Source: CAZUMJ01 sp964621605
Lineage (GTDB): Bacteria > Actinomycetota > Acidimicrobiia > Acidimicrobiales > Iamiaceae
DNA length: 64,000 bases
Direction of reading: 5' to 3'
Assembly: GCA_964621605.1 (NCBI GenBank)
Contig: CAZUMJ010000008.1
Coordinates: forward strand, 28,484-92,483
Position 1 is the first letter of the stretch. Each line of letters starts with the position of its first letter. Shown here one piece after another: positions 42,583-51,500 of the stretch. The notes beneath the pieces were generated by a model. That model worked only from the letters and a program-made list of their open reading frames with translations, was not told the DNA's origin and did not search any database. Made by a program: the position numbers and the translations under genes.

Positions 42583-44154
42583 ATGTCAACGCCCCACGTG
42601 CTCGCCATCGACCTCGGAACCGGCGGACCAAAGGTCGCCTTGGTGACCATGGACGGTGAGATCGTCGGCCACGCCTTCGAACCCACCGAGCTGTTGTTGC
42701 ACGAAGGGGGCGGCGCCGAACAGGACCCCGACGACTGGTGGCGTGCGATCTCCACGGCCGCGCGACGGGTCATGTCCGACAACCCTGTCGCCCCTGCTGA
42801 CGTGGCCGCGGTGTCAGTCACGGCGCAGTGGTCGGGCACCGTTCCTGTCGGCGACGACGGACGCCACCTCATGCCCGCCATCACCTGGCTCGACTCACGT
42901 GGCGCCCGCTACGTGGACGAGGTCACCGGCGGCATGCTCAAGGTGCAGGGCTACGACGTGCGCCGCCTGCGCGTCTTCCTCCAGCGCACCGGCGGCGTCC
43001 CCAGCCACTCGGGCAAGGACCCGATCGCACACATCCTGTGGCTGCGCCACGAACGTCCCGAGATCTACCGGGCGACGAAGACCTTCCTGGAGCCCGCCGA
43101 TTACCTGAACCTCCGCCTCACCGGGCGCACGGCGTCGAGCTACGACTGCATCACCGCCCACTGGCTGACCGACAACCGCGACATCCACAACATCCGCTAC
43201 GACGACGAGCTCCTCGCGGCTGCCGGCCTGGACCGCGACCGCCTCCCGGAGCTGGTCCCGTCGTGCAGCGTCATCGGCACGCTCACGCCGACCGCCGCGC
43301 AGGAGCTGGGCCTGACGACCGACACCAAGGTGGTCACCGCGACCGGCGACGTGCACTCGGCCGTCGTGGGCTCGGGCGCGCTCGCCGACTACGCCGGGCA
43401 CCTCTACATCGGCACCTCGTCGTGGTTGAGCTGCCACGTGCCGTGGAAGCGCACCGACCTGTTCAACAACCAGGCGGCGCTGCCGTCCGCACTCCCCGGC
43501 CGCTACTTCATCGCCAACGAGCACGAGACCGCCGGCGAATGCCTCGACTACATCCGCGACCACGTCTTCTACGGCGACGACGCCCTCGGCACCCCCGCCC
43601 CCGCCGACGCATACGAGCGCCTCAACGAGCTCGCTGCCAGCGCGCAGCCGGGCAGCCGCAAGGTGATCTTCACGCCGTGGCTGAACGGCGAGCGCACCCC
43701 GATCGACGACCACACCATCCGCGCCGGCTGGCACAACGTGTCGCTCGCCGCCACTCGAGCGGACCTGGTGCGCTCGGTGTTCGAGGGCGTGGCCTACAAC
43801 AGCCGCTGGCTCCTCGACGTCGTCGAGAAGTTCGCGAAGAAGCCGATGGACGGCCTCAACTTCATCGGCGGCGGCGCCCGAAGCGACCTGTGGTGCCAGA
43901 TCCACGCCGACGTGCTGAACCGTGAGATCCGGCGGGTCGCAAACCCCCAGCAGGCCAACGTGCGCGGCGCCGCCTTCCTCGCCTCGGTGGCGCTCGGCCA
44001 CGCCACCGCGGAGGACCTGGCCTCCAAGGTGAAGATCGAGCGCACCTTCCTGCCAGACCCGGCGAACCATGCGCTGTACGAGGACCTGTACGGCCAGTTC
44101 AAGGCGCTCTACAAGGCCAACAAGGGCATCCACGCCAAGCTCAACGCCCACTGA
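42583..44154 (+). CDS. FGGY-family carbohydrate kinase (xylulokinase-like)
   Basis: A 523-residue sugar kinase of the FGGY family. The first phosphate loop is AIDLGTGGPKVALVT; later elements are SVTAQWSGTVPVG, WLDSRGARY, ATGDVHSAVVGSG (adenosine/phosphate loop) and GLNFIGGGARSDLWCQIHADVLN (second family signature). It probably phosphorylates a ketose or polyol with ATP. No transporter or isomerase accompanies it, so the substrate is uncertain; xylulose is the default guess from family layout. ATG 42583 was chosen over an upstream in-frame start adding seven residues. Confidence 0.87.
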   Translation: MSTPHVLAIDLGTGGPKVALVTMDGEIVGHAFEPTELLLHEGGGAEQDPDDWWRAISTAARRVMSDNPVAPADVAAVSVTAQWSGTVPVGDDGRHLMPAITWLDSRGARYVDEVTGGMLKVQGYDVRRLRVFLQRTGGVPSHSGKDPIAHILWLRHERPEIYRATKTFLEPADYLNLRLTGRTASSYDCITAHWLTDNRDIHNIRYDDELLAAAGLDRDRLPELVPSCSVIGTLTPTAAQELGLTTDTKVVTATGDVHSAVVGSGALADYAGHLYIGTSSWLSCHVPWKRTDLFNNQAALPSALPGRYFIANEHETAGECLDYIRDHVFYGDDALGTPAPADAYERLNELAASAQPGSRKVIFTPWLNGERTPIDDHTIRAGWHNVSLAATRADLVRSVFEGVAYNSRWLLDVVEKFAKKPMDGLNFIGGGARSDLWCQIHADVLNREIRRVANPQQANVRGAAFLASVALGHATAEDLASKVKIERTFLPDPANHALYEDLYGQFKALYKANKGIHAKLNAH

Positions 44155-44220
44155 GCATCGACGGGGACGCCCGCATCTGACCCGACCGTTCTGACCCGAC
44201 CGTCGGCCATCCGCGAGGCT

Positions 44221-44562
44221 GTGGCGGTGAGCGACGCGCAGCACGCCGACGGCGGCAACTCCGGCCCCGGCCTCGGCATCCAACCAGACGACCCGGTGCT
44301 CGCCAAGCGTGCGCGCATCGCGCACCTGGCCAAGCTCGGCAAGCGCATCGGCTACAGCCTGTTCGCCTTCGCGATGGTGGCGTTCTTCGTCGGGTTGTTC
44401 GGCCAGGTCTTCTCCACCGCGCTGGTGAACGCCATCGTGGCGGCGATGGTGGTGGGGTCGATCCTGCTCGTCCCGGCAATCGTGTTCGCGTACGGCGTGC
44501 GCGCGGCGGAGCGTGCCGACCGTGAGGCAGCCGGCGAGATCCCGGCGCGCCGCGCCCACTGA
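44221..44562 (+). CDS. Small membrane protein with two transmembrane segments
   Basis: A 113-residue protein with a polar N-terminus containing DDPVLAKRARIAHLAKLGKR, then two hydrophobic segments (about 44-66 and 72-94) and a charged C-terminus. The N-terminal pattern looks conserved, but I cannot assign a family. It starts 66 nt after the FGGY kinase; GTG 44221 or 44227 are both possible. Confidence 0.6.
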   Translation: MAVSDAQHADGGNSGPGLGIQPDDPVLAKRARIAHLAKLGKRIGYSLFAFAMVAFFVGLFGQVFSTALVNAIVAAMVVGSILLVPAIVFAYGVRAAERADREAAGEIPARRAH

Positions 44563-44700
44563 CGCCCGCGACGCGCACCGACCCCTGCGGCACACAGCCC
44601 GGAGCACGTCGCCGCCCACCAGCGCAGGCGTGGCGCGCAACCCGCGGGCCGCTCCGCCCCGAGGGACGCACCCGTCGACGCCATGCGCCAAGCTGGATAG

Positions 44701-45504
44701 GTGCCCACACCACGCCCTCCGGTCGCCCTCGTCACGGGCGCGGCCCGCGGCATCGGAGCCGCCACGGTGCGGGCGTTGCGCGCCGAGGGCTGGTCGGTGG
44801 CCGCGCTCGACCTCTGCCGCGACGACCCGGCTGTGCCCTACCCACTGGGCACCCGCGCCGAACTGGAGGCCTTGGCGGGCGAGGCGGGTCCACCGTGCCT
44901 CGCACTCGAGGCCGACGTGCGCGACCAGGCCACGCTCGACGCTGCCGTCGCCACCGCCGTCGAGCGCCTCGGTGCGATGGACGCGGTGGTGGCCGCCGCG
45001 GGCGTGTTGCTCGGTGGGCCGCCCGCGTGGGAGACCGACGACGCAACCTGGGCGACGCAGATCGACGTGAACCTCACCGGCGTGTGGCACACCGCACGAG
45101 CGACCGTCCCGGCGCTGCTCGCCCGGCCCGATGGCGGCGCCGAACATGGCTGCTTCGTCGCGGTGTCCTCCGCGGCAGGCGTGAGCGGCCTGCCACAACT
45201 CGCCGCGTACGCGGCCTCGAAGCACGGCGTCGTCGGCCTCGTGACGTCGCTCGCACTCGAGCTGGGACCGCACGGCGTCACCGCGAACGTCGTGTGCCCA
45301 GGGTCGACCCGCACGCCGATCCTCGACGCGAGCGCTGCGGTGTACGGGCTCGCGTCCCCGGAGGAGTTCGCCGAGCACCACCTGATCGAGCGGCTCCTCG
45401 ACCCCAGCGAGGTCGCCGCCACGATCGCGTTCCTGTGCGGACCCGGTGGCCGTGGCATCACCGGCAGCGTCTGGAACGTCGACGCCGGCATGCACCTGCG
45501 GTGA
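44701..45504 (+). CDS. Mycofactocin-coupled SDR family oxidoreductase
   Basis: A 267-residue short-chain dehydrogenase/reductase. It has the Rossmann motif TGAARGIGAATV, the NNAG-equivalent AAAGVL, and the catalytic Ser (VAVSSAAG), Tyr and Lys (YAASKHG). After the second strand it carries DLCRDDPAVPYPLGTRAEL, the insertion that typifies mycofactocin-dependent SDRs, which hold NAD tightly and need mycofactocin as external electron carrier. Its stop overlaps the GTG of mftF by 3 nt, tying it to the cofactor pathway. The alcohol substrate is unknown. Confidence 0.88.
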   Translation: MPTPRPPVALVTGAARGIGAATVRALRAEGWSVAALDLCRDDPAVPYPLGTRAELEALAGEAGPPCLALEADVRDQATLDAAVATAVERLGAMDAVVAAAGVLLGGPPAWETDDATWATQIDVNLTGVWHTARATVPALLARPDGGAEHGCFVAVSSAAGVSGLPQLAAYAASKHGVVGLVTSLALELGPHGVTANVVCPGSTRTPILDASAAVYGLASPEEFAEHHLIERLLDPSEVAATIAFLCGPGGRGITGSVWNVDAGMHLR

Positions 45505-46928
45505 GCGCCGCCTGGCCCGGGCGCCTCATCCCGGACTCCTCGACCGTGGTGCTCGACCGCGGCAAGGCCGTCATCGGCGGTTCGCCGCTCCGGGTGCTGC
45601 GACTCTCCGAGCTCGGTGCCGCTCGCGCGCTGGCCTGGTGGGAGCACCCCGACGATCCTGAAGCCCTTCCGCCGGCCGTCCTCACCGACCGACTCGTCGA
45701 CGGCGGGCTCGCGCACCCACGGCCGTTCGCAGGGCCGTTCACCTCCGCAGACGTGACGGTCGTGATCCCCGTGCACCGGGCCAGCGCCTCCCTCGCCCGC
45801 ACACTGGCTGCCCTGCACAGCACCAGCCCGGATGTCACAAGGGTGATCGTGGTCGACGACGGTTCCCCAGACGTCGACACGCTGCGACGCGTGACAGCAC
45901 CGTGGCCACACGTCGAGGTCCACCGCCTGCCGACGAACCGGGGTCCGGCCGCTGCGCGCAACGTCGGGCTCGCTCTCGTCGCCACCCCGCTCGTCGCCTT
46001 CCTCGACGCGGGGTGCGAACCCACCGCGGGCTGGCTCACCCCGCTGCTAGCCCACTTCGCCGACCCGCGCGCCAGCGTCGTCGCTCCCCGCATCGTCGCC
46101 GGAGGCGCCTCCGTGCACGGCAGCCGTGCACTCGACCGCTACCAGCGGGCACGCTCCTCGCTCGATCTCGGACCCGAGCCGGCACGTGTCCGGGCGCGCA
46201 CACGGGTGTCGTACGTGCCTGCCGCGGCGCTCCTCGCCCGGACGGAGGCGCTGCGTGCCGCTGGCGGGTTCGACGAGGCGCTCCGCGTCGGGGAGGACGT
46301 CGATCTCGTCTGGAGGCTCGACGAGCACGGCAATCGGGTGCGCTACGAACCCGATGCCGAGGTGGGACACGAGCATCGCCGCTCGCTCGGCGCGTGGGCA
46401 CGACGCCGCCGTGACTACGGCACCGCGGCGGCACCGCTCGCGCGCCGGCATCCCGGCTCCCTCGCGCCCCTGGGGGTGTCCGCGTGGAGCGTCGCCGTCT
46501 GGGGGCTCGTCGCCACGGGGCGCCCCCGTCGCGGCTTGCTCGTCGCGGCCGCCACGACCGCACTGCTCGGGCGCAAGCTCGACGCGCTCCCCCACCCGGG
46601 GCGTCAGGCCCTACGCTACGGCGGCCTCGGCCACCTCTACGCCGGACGCTCGATCGCCGCCGCGCTCACCGGGCCGTGGTGGCCGCTGCTCGCGGTGCTG
46701 GCCGTCGCGTCCCGGCGGGTGCGCCGGGTGGCGGTCGCCGCCGCGGTCGTTCCCGCACTCGTGGAGTGGGCGGAGGTGCGTCCCGAGCTCGACCCCGCTC
46801 GCTGGGTGGTGCTGCACACCCTCGACGACGTTGCCTACGGCACCGGCGTCTGGCTCGGATGCCTGAGGGAGCGAACCCTCGCGCCGCTGATTCCCGACGT
46901 GCAGCGCTGGCCGCCCAAGGCGGGCTGA
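45501..46928 (+). CDS. mftF: Mycofactocin glycosyltransferase MftF
   Basis: A 475-residue glycosyltransferase that adds a beta-1,4-glucose chain to premycofactocin. The GT2 domain begins near residue 80 (VTVVIPVHRASASLARTL), with VIVVDDGSPD, NRGPAAARNVGLALV and a DXD-like ALL-FLDAGCEP segment, then the acceptor-site GEDVDLVWRLDEHG. The ~75-residue N-terminal extension and the C-terminal hydrophobic region are typical of MftF. The GTG is embedded in the SDR stop (GTGA). It is 16 kb from mftABC and on the opposite strand, with surface-protein genes between. Confidence 0.9.
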   Translation: MSAAWPGRLIPDSSTVVLDRGKAVIGGSPLRVLRLSELGAARALAWWEHPDDPEALPPAVLTDRLVDGGLAHPRPFAGPFTSADVTVVIPVHRASASLARTLAALHSTSPDVTRVIVVDDGSPDVDTLRRVTAPWPHVEVHRLPTNRGPAAARNVGLALVATPLVAFLDAGCEPTAGWLTPLLAHFADPRASVVAPRIVAGGASVHGSRALDRYQRARSSLDLGPEPARVRARTRVSYVPAAALLARTEALRAAGGFDEALRVGEDVDLVWRLDEHGNRVRYEPDAEVGHEHRRSLGAWARRRRDYGTAAAPLARRHPGSLAPLGVSAWSVAVWGLVATGRPRRGLLVAAATTALLGRKLDALPHPGRQALRYGGLGHLYAGRSIAAALTGPWWPLLAVLAVASRRVRRVAVAAAVVPALVEWAEVRPELDPARWVVLHTLDDVAYGTGVWLGCLRERTLAPLIPDVQRWPPKAG

Positions 46929-46996
46929 ACGGGCGGCAGCTCACCCACTCAGCAGAGAGCCCCGGCCGCTACGAGACGCGCCGTCGGCCCGCCGCC
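46924..46996. repeat. 73-bp imperfect direct repeat, copy 1
   Basis: This segment spans the mftF stop and aligns without gaps to 48434-48506 at 61 of 73 positions; the last 30 bp (46967-46996) are identical to 48477-48506, which encode the C-terminus (AAGRRRVS, stop) of the LPRTG protein. Confidence 0.85.
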
Positions 46997-47027
46997 TTCC
47001 CGGCGTGGGCCTCAGCGTCGTGTCGCA

Positions 47028-47486
47028 TCACGAACCCTCAGGCCACGTTGCCGGCTCACGGAAGTCCTCGGGTGGGGACGACAGCACGCGCTTCTCCGCC
47101 ACATACCGATCCAACGCCGCGTCCTCCGCGTCCTTGCAGATGTGCTCGACGGTCTCGGCGGTGCAGAAGGTCATGGCAACCGGGACGTGGCTGCGGAACG
47201 TCCGCCCGTCCTCGAGGCGGTAGGTGATGACGATGCCCCGTGCCGAACCGGTCGCACGACCGCCGTCGACGGTGAAGATGAGGCCGAGCAGGTACGCCTG
47301 CTTGCAACAGGGCTCGATGAGCGCGCCCGGCAGGTCGACCGGGTGCTCCCAACCCGGGTAGCCGGCATCCTCCAAGCGAGTGACGCCGCCGTATTGGCCA
47401 AACCCGCCAACCTTGGGGCCTTGTCTCCCCGCACCCGGGCGCGTGATGAACTGCGCCTTGCGCAGGGTCAGCCCCCACGCCCCCCC
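47028..47486 (-). pseudogene. Frameshifted 3' part of a secreted/lipoprotein gene
   Basis: This frame continues the product of the gene at 47468-48298 after a one-base shift at a run of seven G (47480-47486). Here the reading is AWGLTLRKAQF through a Cys-rich middle (EPCCKQAYLLGLIF) to FREPATWPEGS and a stop. It has no plausible start of its own. With eight G the two frames would join as TVQSGG-AWGLTLRK. It may be a sequencing error, a decayed gene, or a phase-variable switch. Function unknown. Confidence 0.6.
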
Positions 47487-48298
47487 GACTGCACCGTCAA
47501 GATGCGGATCGGCTGCGCGGAACGATTGACGATCTGGGGCATGCCCGCAAGGATCATCGGCCACTTCGTCGTCACATTCGGCTGGCCGACGGCTCCACCC
47601 GAGTCGGACCCGAGCGGCCCGTCGTCGGCCGTGAGCACCGCTCCGGGCTGTGCACGCATCCCGTCCGTGCTCGGAGCACTTCCGGCCGGGGAGCGATTGC
47701 CGGTGCAACCCGCGAGCAGGAGTGCAGCAACGGCAACGGCCACCCGACGGGGCGACGTGCGCGCCGCGACCGAAGGCACCTCCACGACCTGGTGCAAGGT
47801 CGGAACACGTCCGCTGCCCACAGACTCGGGGCCGTCCACGCTCTCCCAGCTACCCAGCGCCTCGGACCAGCGGAGCTGCACCCCGCTCATCGCCATCGCG
47901 CCGGTGGACAGGTCGGTGGTCAAGACGAAGGCGTCGACACCACCGCCTGGCGCGACGTACGCCCGCTCCGACGGATCGAGCCGACCGCGCACCTCGAAGG
48001 CGTCGGAGGTCCCCGTCGTCACGGTGAACGCGAAGGGATGAGAGGGCCCCATCTGGCGGGGGTTGAAGTACACGTCGATGCGCATGGGGCCGGACGGCAG
48101 CACGGTTCCGTCGTGGACGCGCCGGACCGTGCCCGCAAGCGCGACCGGAGCGGTCGGGTCACTCAAGCGCCCGACCCCGAACGGGTCGGACGCGAGCAGT
48201 CGAGGCACCGGGGTCGACGGCACGGGCCGCGCCTCCGCCGCCAGGGGTACGAGGCTCGCTGCGAGCAGGCCGACAGAGACACGGAGAAGCATCCGCAC
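47468..48298 (-). CDS. Secreted protein, apparently fused in frame to a lipoprotein start; truncated by frameshift
   Basis: A 276-residue open frame with two export signals. The first is at the N-terminus (LLRVSVGLLAASLVPLAAEA) and leads a ~145-residue domain with YFNPRQMGPSHPFAF and VQLRWSEALGSWESV. The second begins near residue 178 (RRVAVAVAALLLAGCTG) and has a textbook lipobox LLAGC. No stop codon separates them, so this is either a fusion with an internal membrane segment or two genes, the second starting at GTG 47785 or 47779. The frame ends early at 47468 after the G7 run; the natural C-terminus appears to continue in 47028-47486. Start GTG 48298 has GGAAGG upstream (ATG 48292 is the alternative). 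A pentanucleotide repeat lies directly upstream. Confidence 0.55.
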   Translation of the reverse strand: MRMLLRVSVGLLAASLVPLAAEARPVPSTPVPRLLASDPFGVGRLSDPTAPVALAGTVRRVHDGTVLPSGPMRIDVYFNPRQMGPSHPFAFTVTTGTSDAFEVRGRLDPSERAYVAPGGGVDAFVLTTDLSTGAMAMSGVQLRWSEALGSWESVDGPESVGSGRVPTLHQVVEVPSVAARTSPRRVAVAVAALLLAGCTGNRSPAGSAPSTDGMRAQPGAVLTADDGPLGSDSGGAVGQPNVTTKWPMILAGMPQIVNRSAQPIRILTVQSGGRGG

Positions 48299-48311
48299 GC
48301 TTGCATCCTTC

Positions 48312-48386
48312 CGTGACGTGACGTGACGTGACGTGACGTGACGTGACGTGACGTGACGTGACGTAACGTGACGTAACGTGACGTTA
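48312..48386. repeat. Pentanucleotide tandem repeat (CGTGA), 15 units
   Basis: Ten perfect CGTGA units (48312-48361) are followed by CGTAA, CGTGA, CGTAA, CGTGA and CGTTA. The array ends 14 nt upstream of the secreted-protein start at 48298 on the - strand, where a length change would alter promoter spacing. Confidence 0.95.
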
Positions 48387-48433
48387 GTTGCGGCACAGCA
48401 ATCAGTCAAGCGCGCAGGCGTCGCGCAGGGCGA

Positions 48434-48506
48434 GCTGAACAGGCAGCAGGCCACCCGATCGGCAGACGGCTCCCGGCGCTACGAGACGCGCCGTCGGCCC
48501 GCCGCC
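48434..48506. repeat. 73-bp imperfect direct repeat, copy 2
   Basis: Second copy of the repeat at 46924-46996. It covers the stop codon and last eight codons of the LPRTG protein gene and 45 bp beyond. The two copies are 1510 bp apart and bracket the frameshifted gene and the CGTGA array. Confidence 0.85.
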
Positions 48507-51500
48507 ATCCGTCGCTGCATACGGCGGTCGAGCACGACCAGGCCCGCGCCGACTGCGAGACACGCCACACCCAGCGGCACGCGCGCCGGCCACGACGACC
48601 CGGTGCGGGGCAGCGCGGTCGCGGTGACCGACACCGGGGTGACCGGGGTCGGTCCCGTGGGCGTCACCACGGTCGTCGCAGGCATCGCAGGGGCGGTCGT
48701 CGTGGTCGTCGTCGACCCGGGCAGCGGATCACCGACGCGGACGAGCACGGTCGTGCACGCCGACCCTTCGTCGTCGTCGACGACGCACACCCGCACGTTC
48801 GCGTCACCGGCGCGGCTGAAGCGATGGGTGGCGCGGTAGGTGCCCGAGCCGGGGGCCAGCACCGTCGGCGCGACCTGTGAGCGGGTGCCGTCGCCCCAGT
48901 CGATGGTGACCACGTGGGTGTCGTCGCGGCCCGCGTCCGACCAGGTGCCGTCCACGGTCCAGACCTCGCCGAACGCGCTGCTGGGAAGGCCGCCGGCCGT
49001 CAACGTCGGGTCGACGTTCGCCACGACGACCACAGACCGTCCGGTCGTGCAGACACCCCGGTCGTCACAGACCCGTGTCTGCACGGCAAAGGACCCGTTG
49101 TCGCCGTAGCGGTGACCAGCCGACGCCACGCCGAGCGAGCCACCGTCGGCAACGGCCATCGGGCCTGCCAGGCCGTCACCCCAGTCGATCGTCGCGGTGT
49201 GGGCGTCGGACGGGTTCTCGTCCTCGAAGGCGACCTGCCGGGCCACCAGGTCGCCTTCGTCGACCGCGGTGTCGGGCTCCCCCTCCGACAGCAGCATGCC
49301 GTTCAGCGCCTTCACCGTCGCCTGCAGGGTGTCGCAGCCCACGCCCCCGTCGTCGTCGGTGACGCACACCTCGACCGTGAACACCCCGTCGGTCGCATAC
49401 GTGTGCGCTGCTCCCACCACGCCTGCGCCGAGCTCCTCCGAGACGGTCGCCGGCTCGACGGGGCTGCCGTCACCCCAGTCGACCGTTGCGGTGTGCGTGT
49501 CGGCGACTCCCACGTCGCTGAACACGGCGTCGTCGAGGACGAGGCCGGGACCGGCGGGTCGATCCCGCCCGGCATCGACGACCGGCGCCACGTTGTGCAC
49601 CTCGACCGTGCGCTGCTGGCAGCCGGAGTCGCCCCCGTCGTCGGTGATGCAGAGCTCCGACGGATACGACCCGTCGTCCAGGTAGCGGTGCGACGCCGAG
49701 ACCTGGCCGAACCCGTTCACGGTCGAGATGACGTCGACGCGGTCGGGCGGCGAACCGTCAGCCCAGTCGAACAGGCCGGTGTGGGTGTCGGCCACGCCTG
49801 GGTCGATAAAGCTCCCGTAGAAGGGCGTGACGGTTCCCTCTGGGGCCGAGACCAACGTCTGGGCGAAGTTGCGGTAGCGGACGTCGGACTGGCTGTAGTT
49901 GTAGAAGCCGAACCGTGCGTCGGCCGGGAAGTCGCCGGTCACGTCCAGTTCCAGCACGTCGTCGACCCACAACTGGAACCGATCGCCCGTGTAGCGGAAG
50001 CGCAGCCGGTAGACGGTGTTCTCGGCCCACCCGACGCTGCCCAGCGTCGCGCCGCGTTGCAGCTCGACCCAGGTGCCCGGGCCACCCGACGGCCCCTGGT
50101 GGCTCCAAGGGTCGCTACCGGTGCCGTGCACCTCGGACAGCGCGAGACCCGCGGGGGCAGCACCCTGGGTGCCCTGCTTCCAGTCGATGAGCAGGAAGTG
50201 GGCGTCGGGGTTGGTGTACATGTCGGGTGCGCCGCCGAGGACGAAGCCGATGAAGTCGTCGTCGCTGAACGTCTCCACCGACAGCTCCACCGTCGCTTCG
50301 GTGCCGGCGAAGCTCACCGGTGACAGGAAGACGCTCGGGTCCGAGTTCCTGGTCTGCAGCACCGAGTCACGGGTGGCGGACACCTCCCACTGGGCGGGGC
50401 CCTGCCCACGGTTCACGGGGTCCTGCACCGCCTCCCACGACGAGAGGTCGACGAAGTTGACCTTGGGTCCCTGGTTGGCGACGGTCACCTGCTGGAGGGC
50501 ACAGCCCCACGGGCTGGTCGCGTACCGGCCGCAGAGCTTCACGGTGTACACACCGTCGTTCACGTAGGTGTGGTGGAGCTCGTTGGCGGCGAACTGGTAG
50601 CGGGTGACGGCGTCGGTGCTCGTCGTGCCGTCACCCCAGTCGATCTGCCTGCTGACGGTCCCCGCGCCCGAGGCATCGATGGTGCCTGACACCTGCATCG
50701 GGGCTCCTTCGAGGCCGTCGGCGCCTGGCGGAGGGGGCTCGGCGCTCCCGACGGGGTCGTGGTGGGCGTCCACGGTGATCACGGGTGTGGGCGTGCCGTC
50801 GGACGTCGTCGCGTCGCAGTCGTCGTCGATCCCGTTGGCTACGTCCACCATGCCGGGATTGATGGTGGCCACGCCGTCGTCGCAGTCGGCCGGCACGCTC
50901 CACCCGTCGCCGTCCGCGTCGGCGCCGGCCACCCGCACCCACCAGGTGCTCGCCAGCGCGGCTCCCGACGGATCGGAGGTCAGTGCCTGCACGATGTGGC
51001 TTCCGAAGTCCCCCGGGCCGGTGGCCAGGGTCGTCGACCCGCCGGAGCCGACCTCACCTCCGTCGATCCACCATGCCGTGGTGACGGGGTCACCGTCGGG
51101 GTCGGCGACGACCAGCGAGAACGTCTGGTCGTCGCCGCCGACCAGGGCGACGGGCGAGACGGGCGGGGTGGCCGACGACACGACCGGCGACCGGTTCGGG
51201 TCAGTCACCGCCACCGGTGCGCTGGCGACATCTGCGAGCCCGTGCTCTCCGGTGACCTTCACCGCGACCAGAGGCGGCGTGTCGGCTTGCAGGAGCAGCG
51301 CCGCGGTCGGCGACGAGGCGTCGTCGAACGCGCCGTCGCCGTCGAGGTCCCACGCGAAGCCGAGGCCGGCTCCGGTGCCGGACGACGCGGAGGCATCCAC
51401 CGTGATCGACGTCCCGACCGCTCCCACGTAGGGGCCGCCTGCGTGCGCGGTGACGAACTCCGGGCCCTCGAGCGGGTCTGCGTTCAAGGCCGCGATCACC

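Noticed and set aside
42895..45495. An 866-codon open frame on the - strand across the FGGY kinase, small membrane protein and SDR genes
   Set aside because: It crosses three well-supported + strand genes and shows no family sequence; GC-rich third positions leave the antisense frame open.
47480..47486. Programmed ribosomal frameshifting at the G7 run
   Set aside because: No upstream Shine-Dalgarno-like stimulator or convincing downstream pseudoknot was seen; sequence error, decay or slippage are simpler.
48312..48386. CRISPR array
   Set aside because: The unit is 5 bp with no spacers; it is a simple tandem repeat, and no cas genes are present.
46924..48506. Insertion sequence bounded by direct repeats
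   Set aside because: No transposase or terminal inverted repeats lie between the copies, and 73 bp at 84% identity is far too long and diverged for a target-site duplication.
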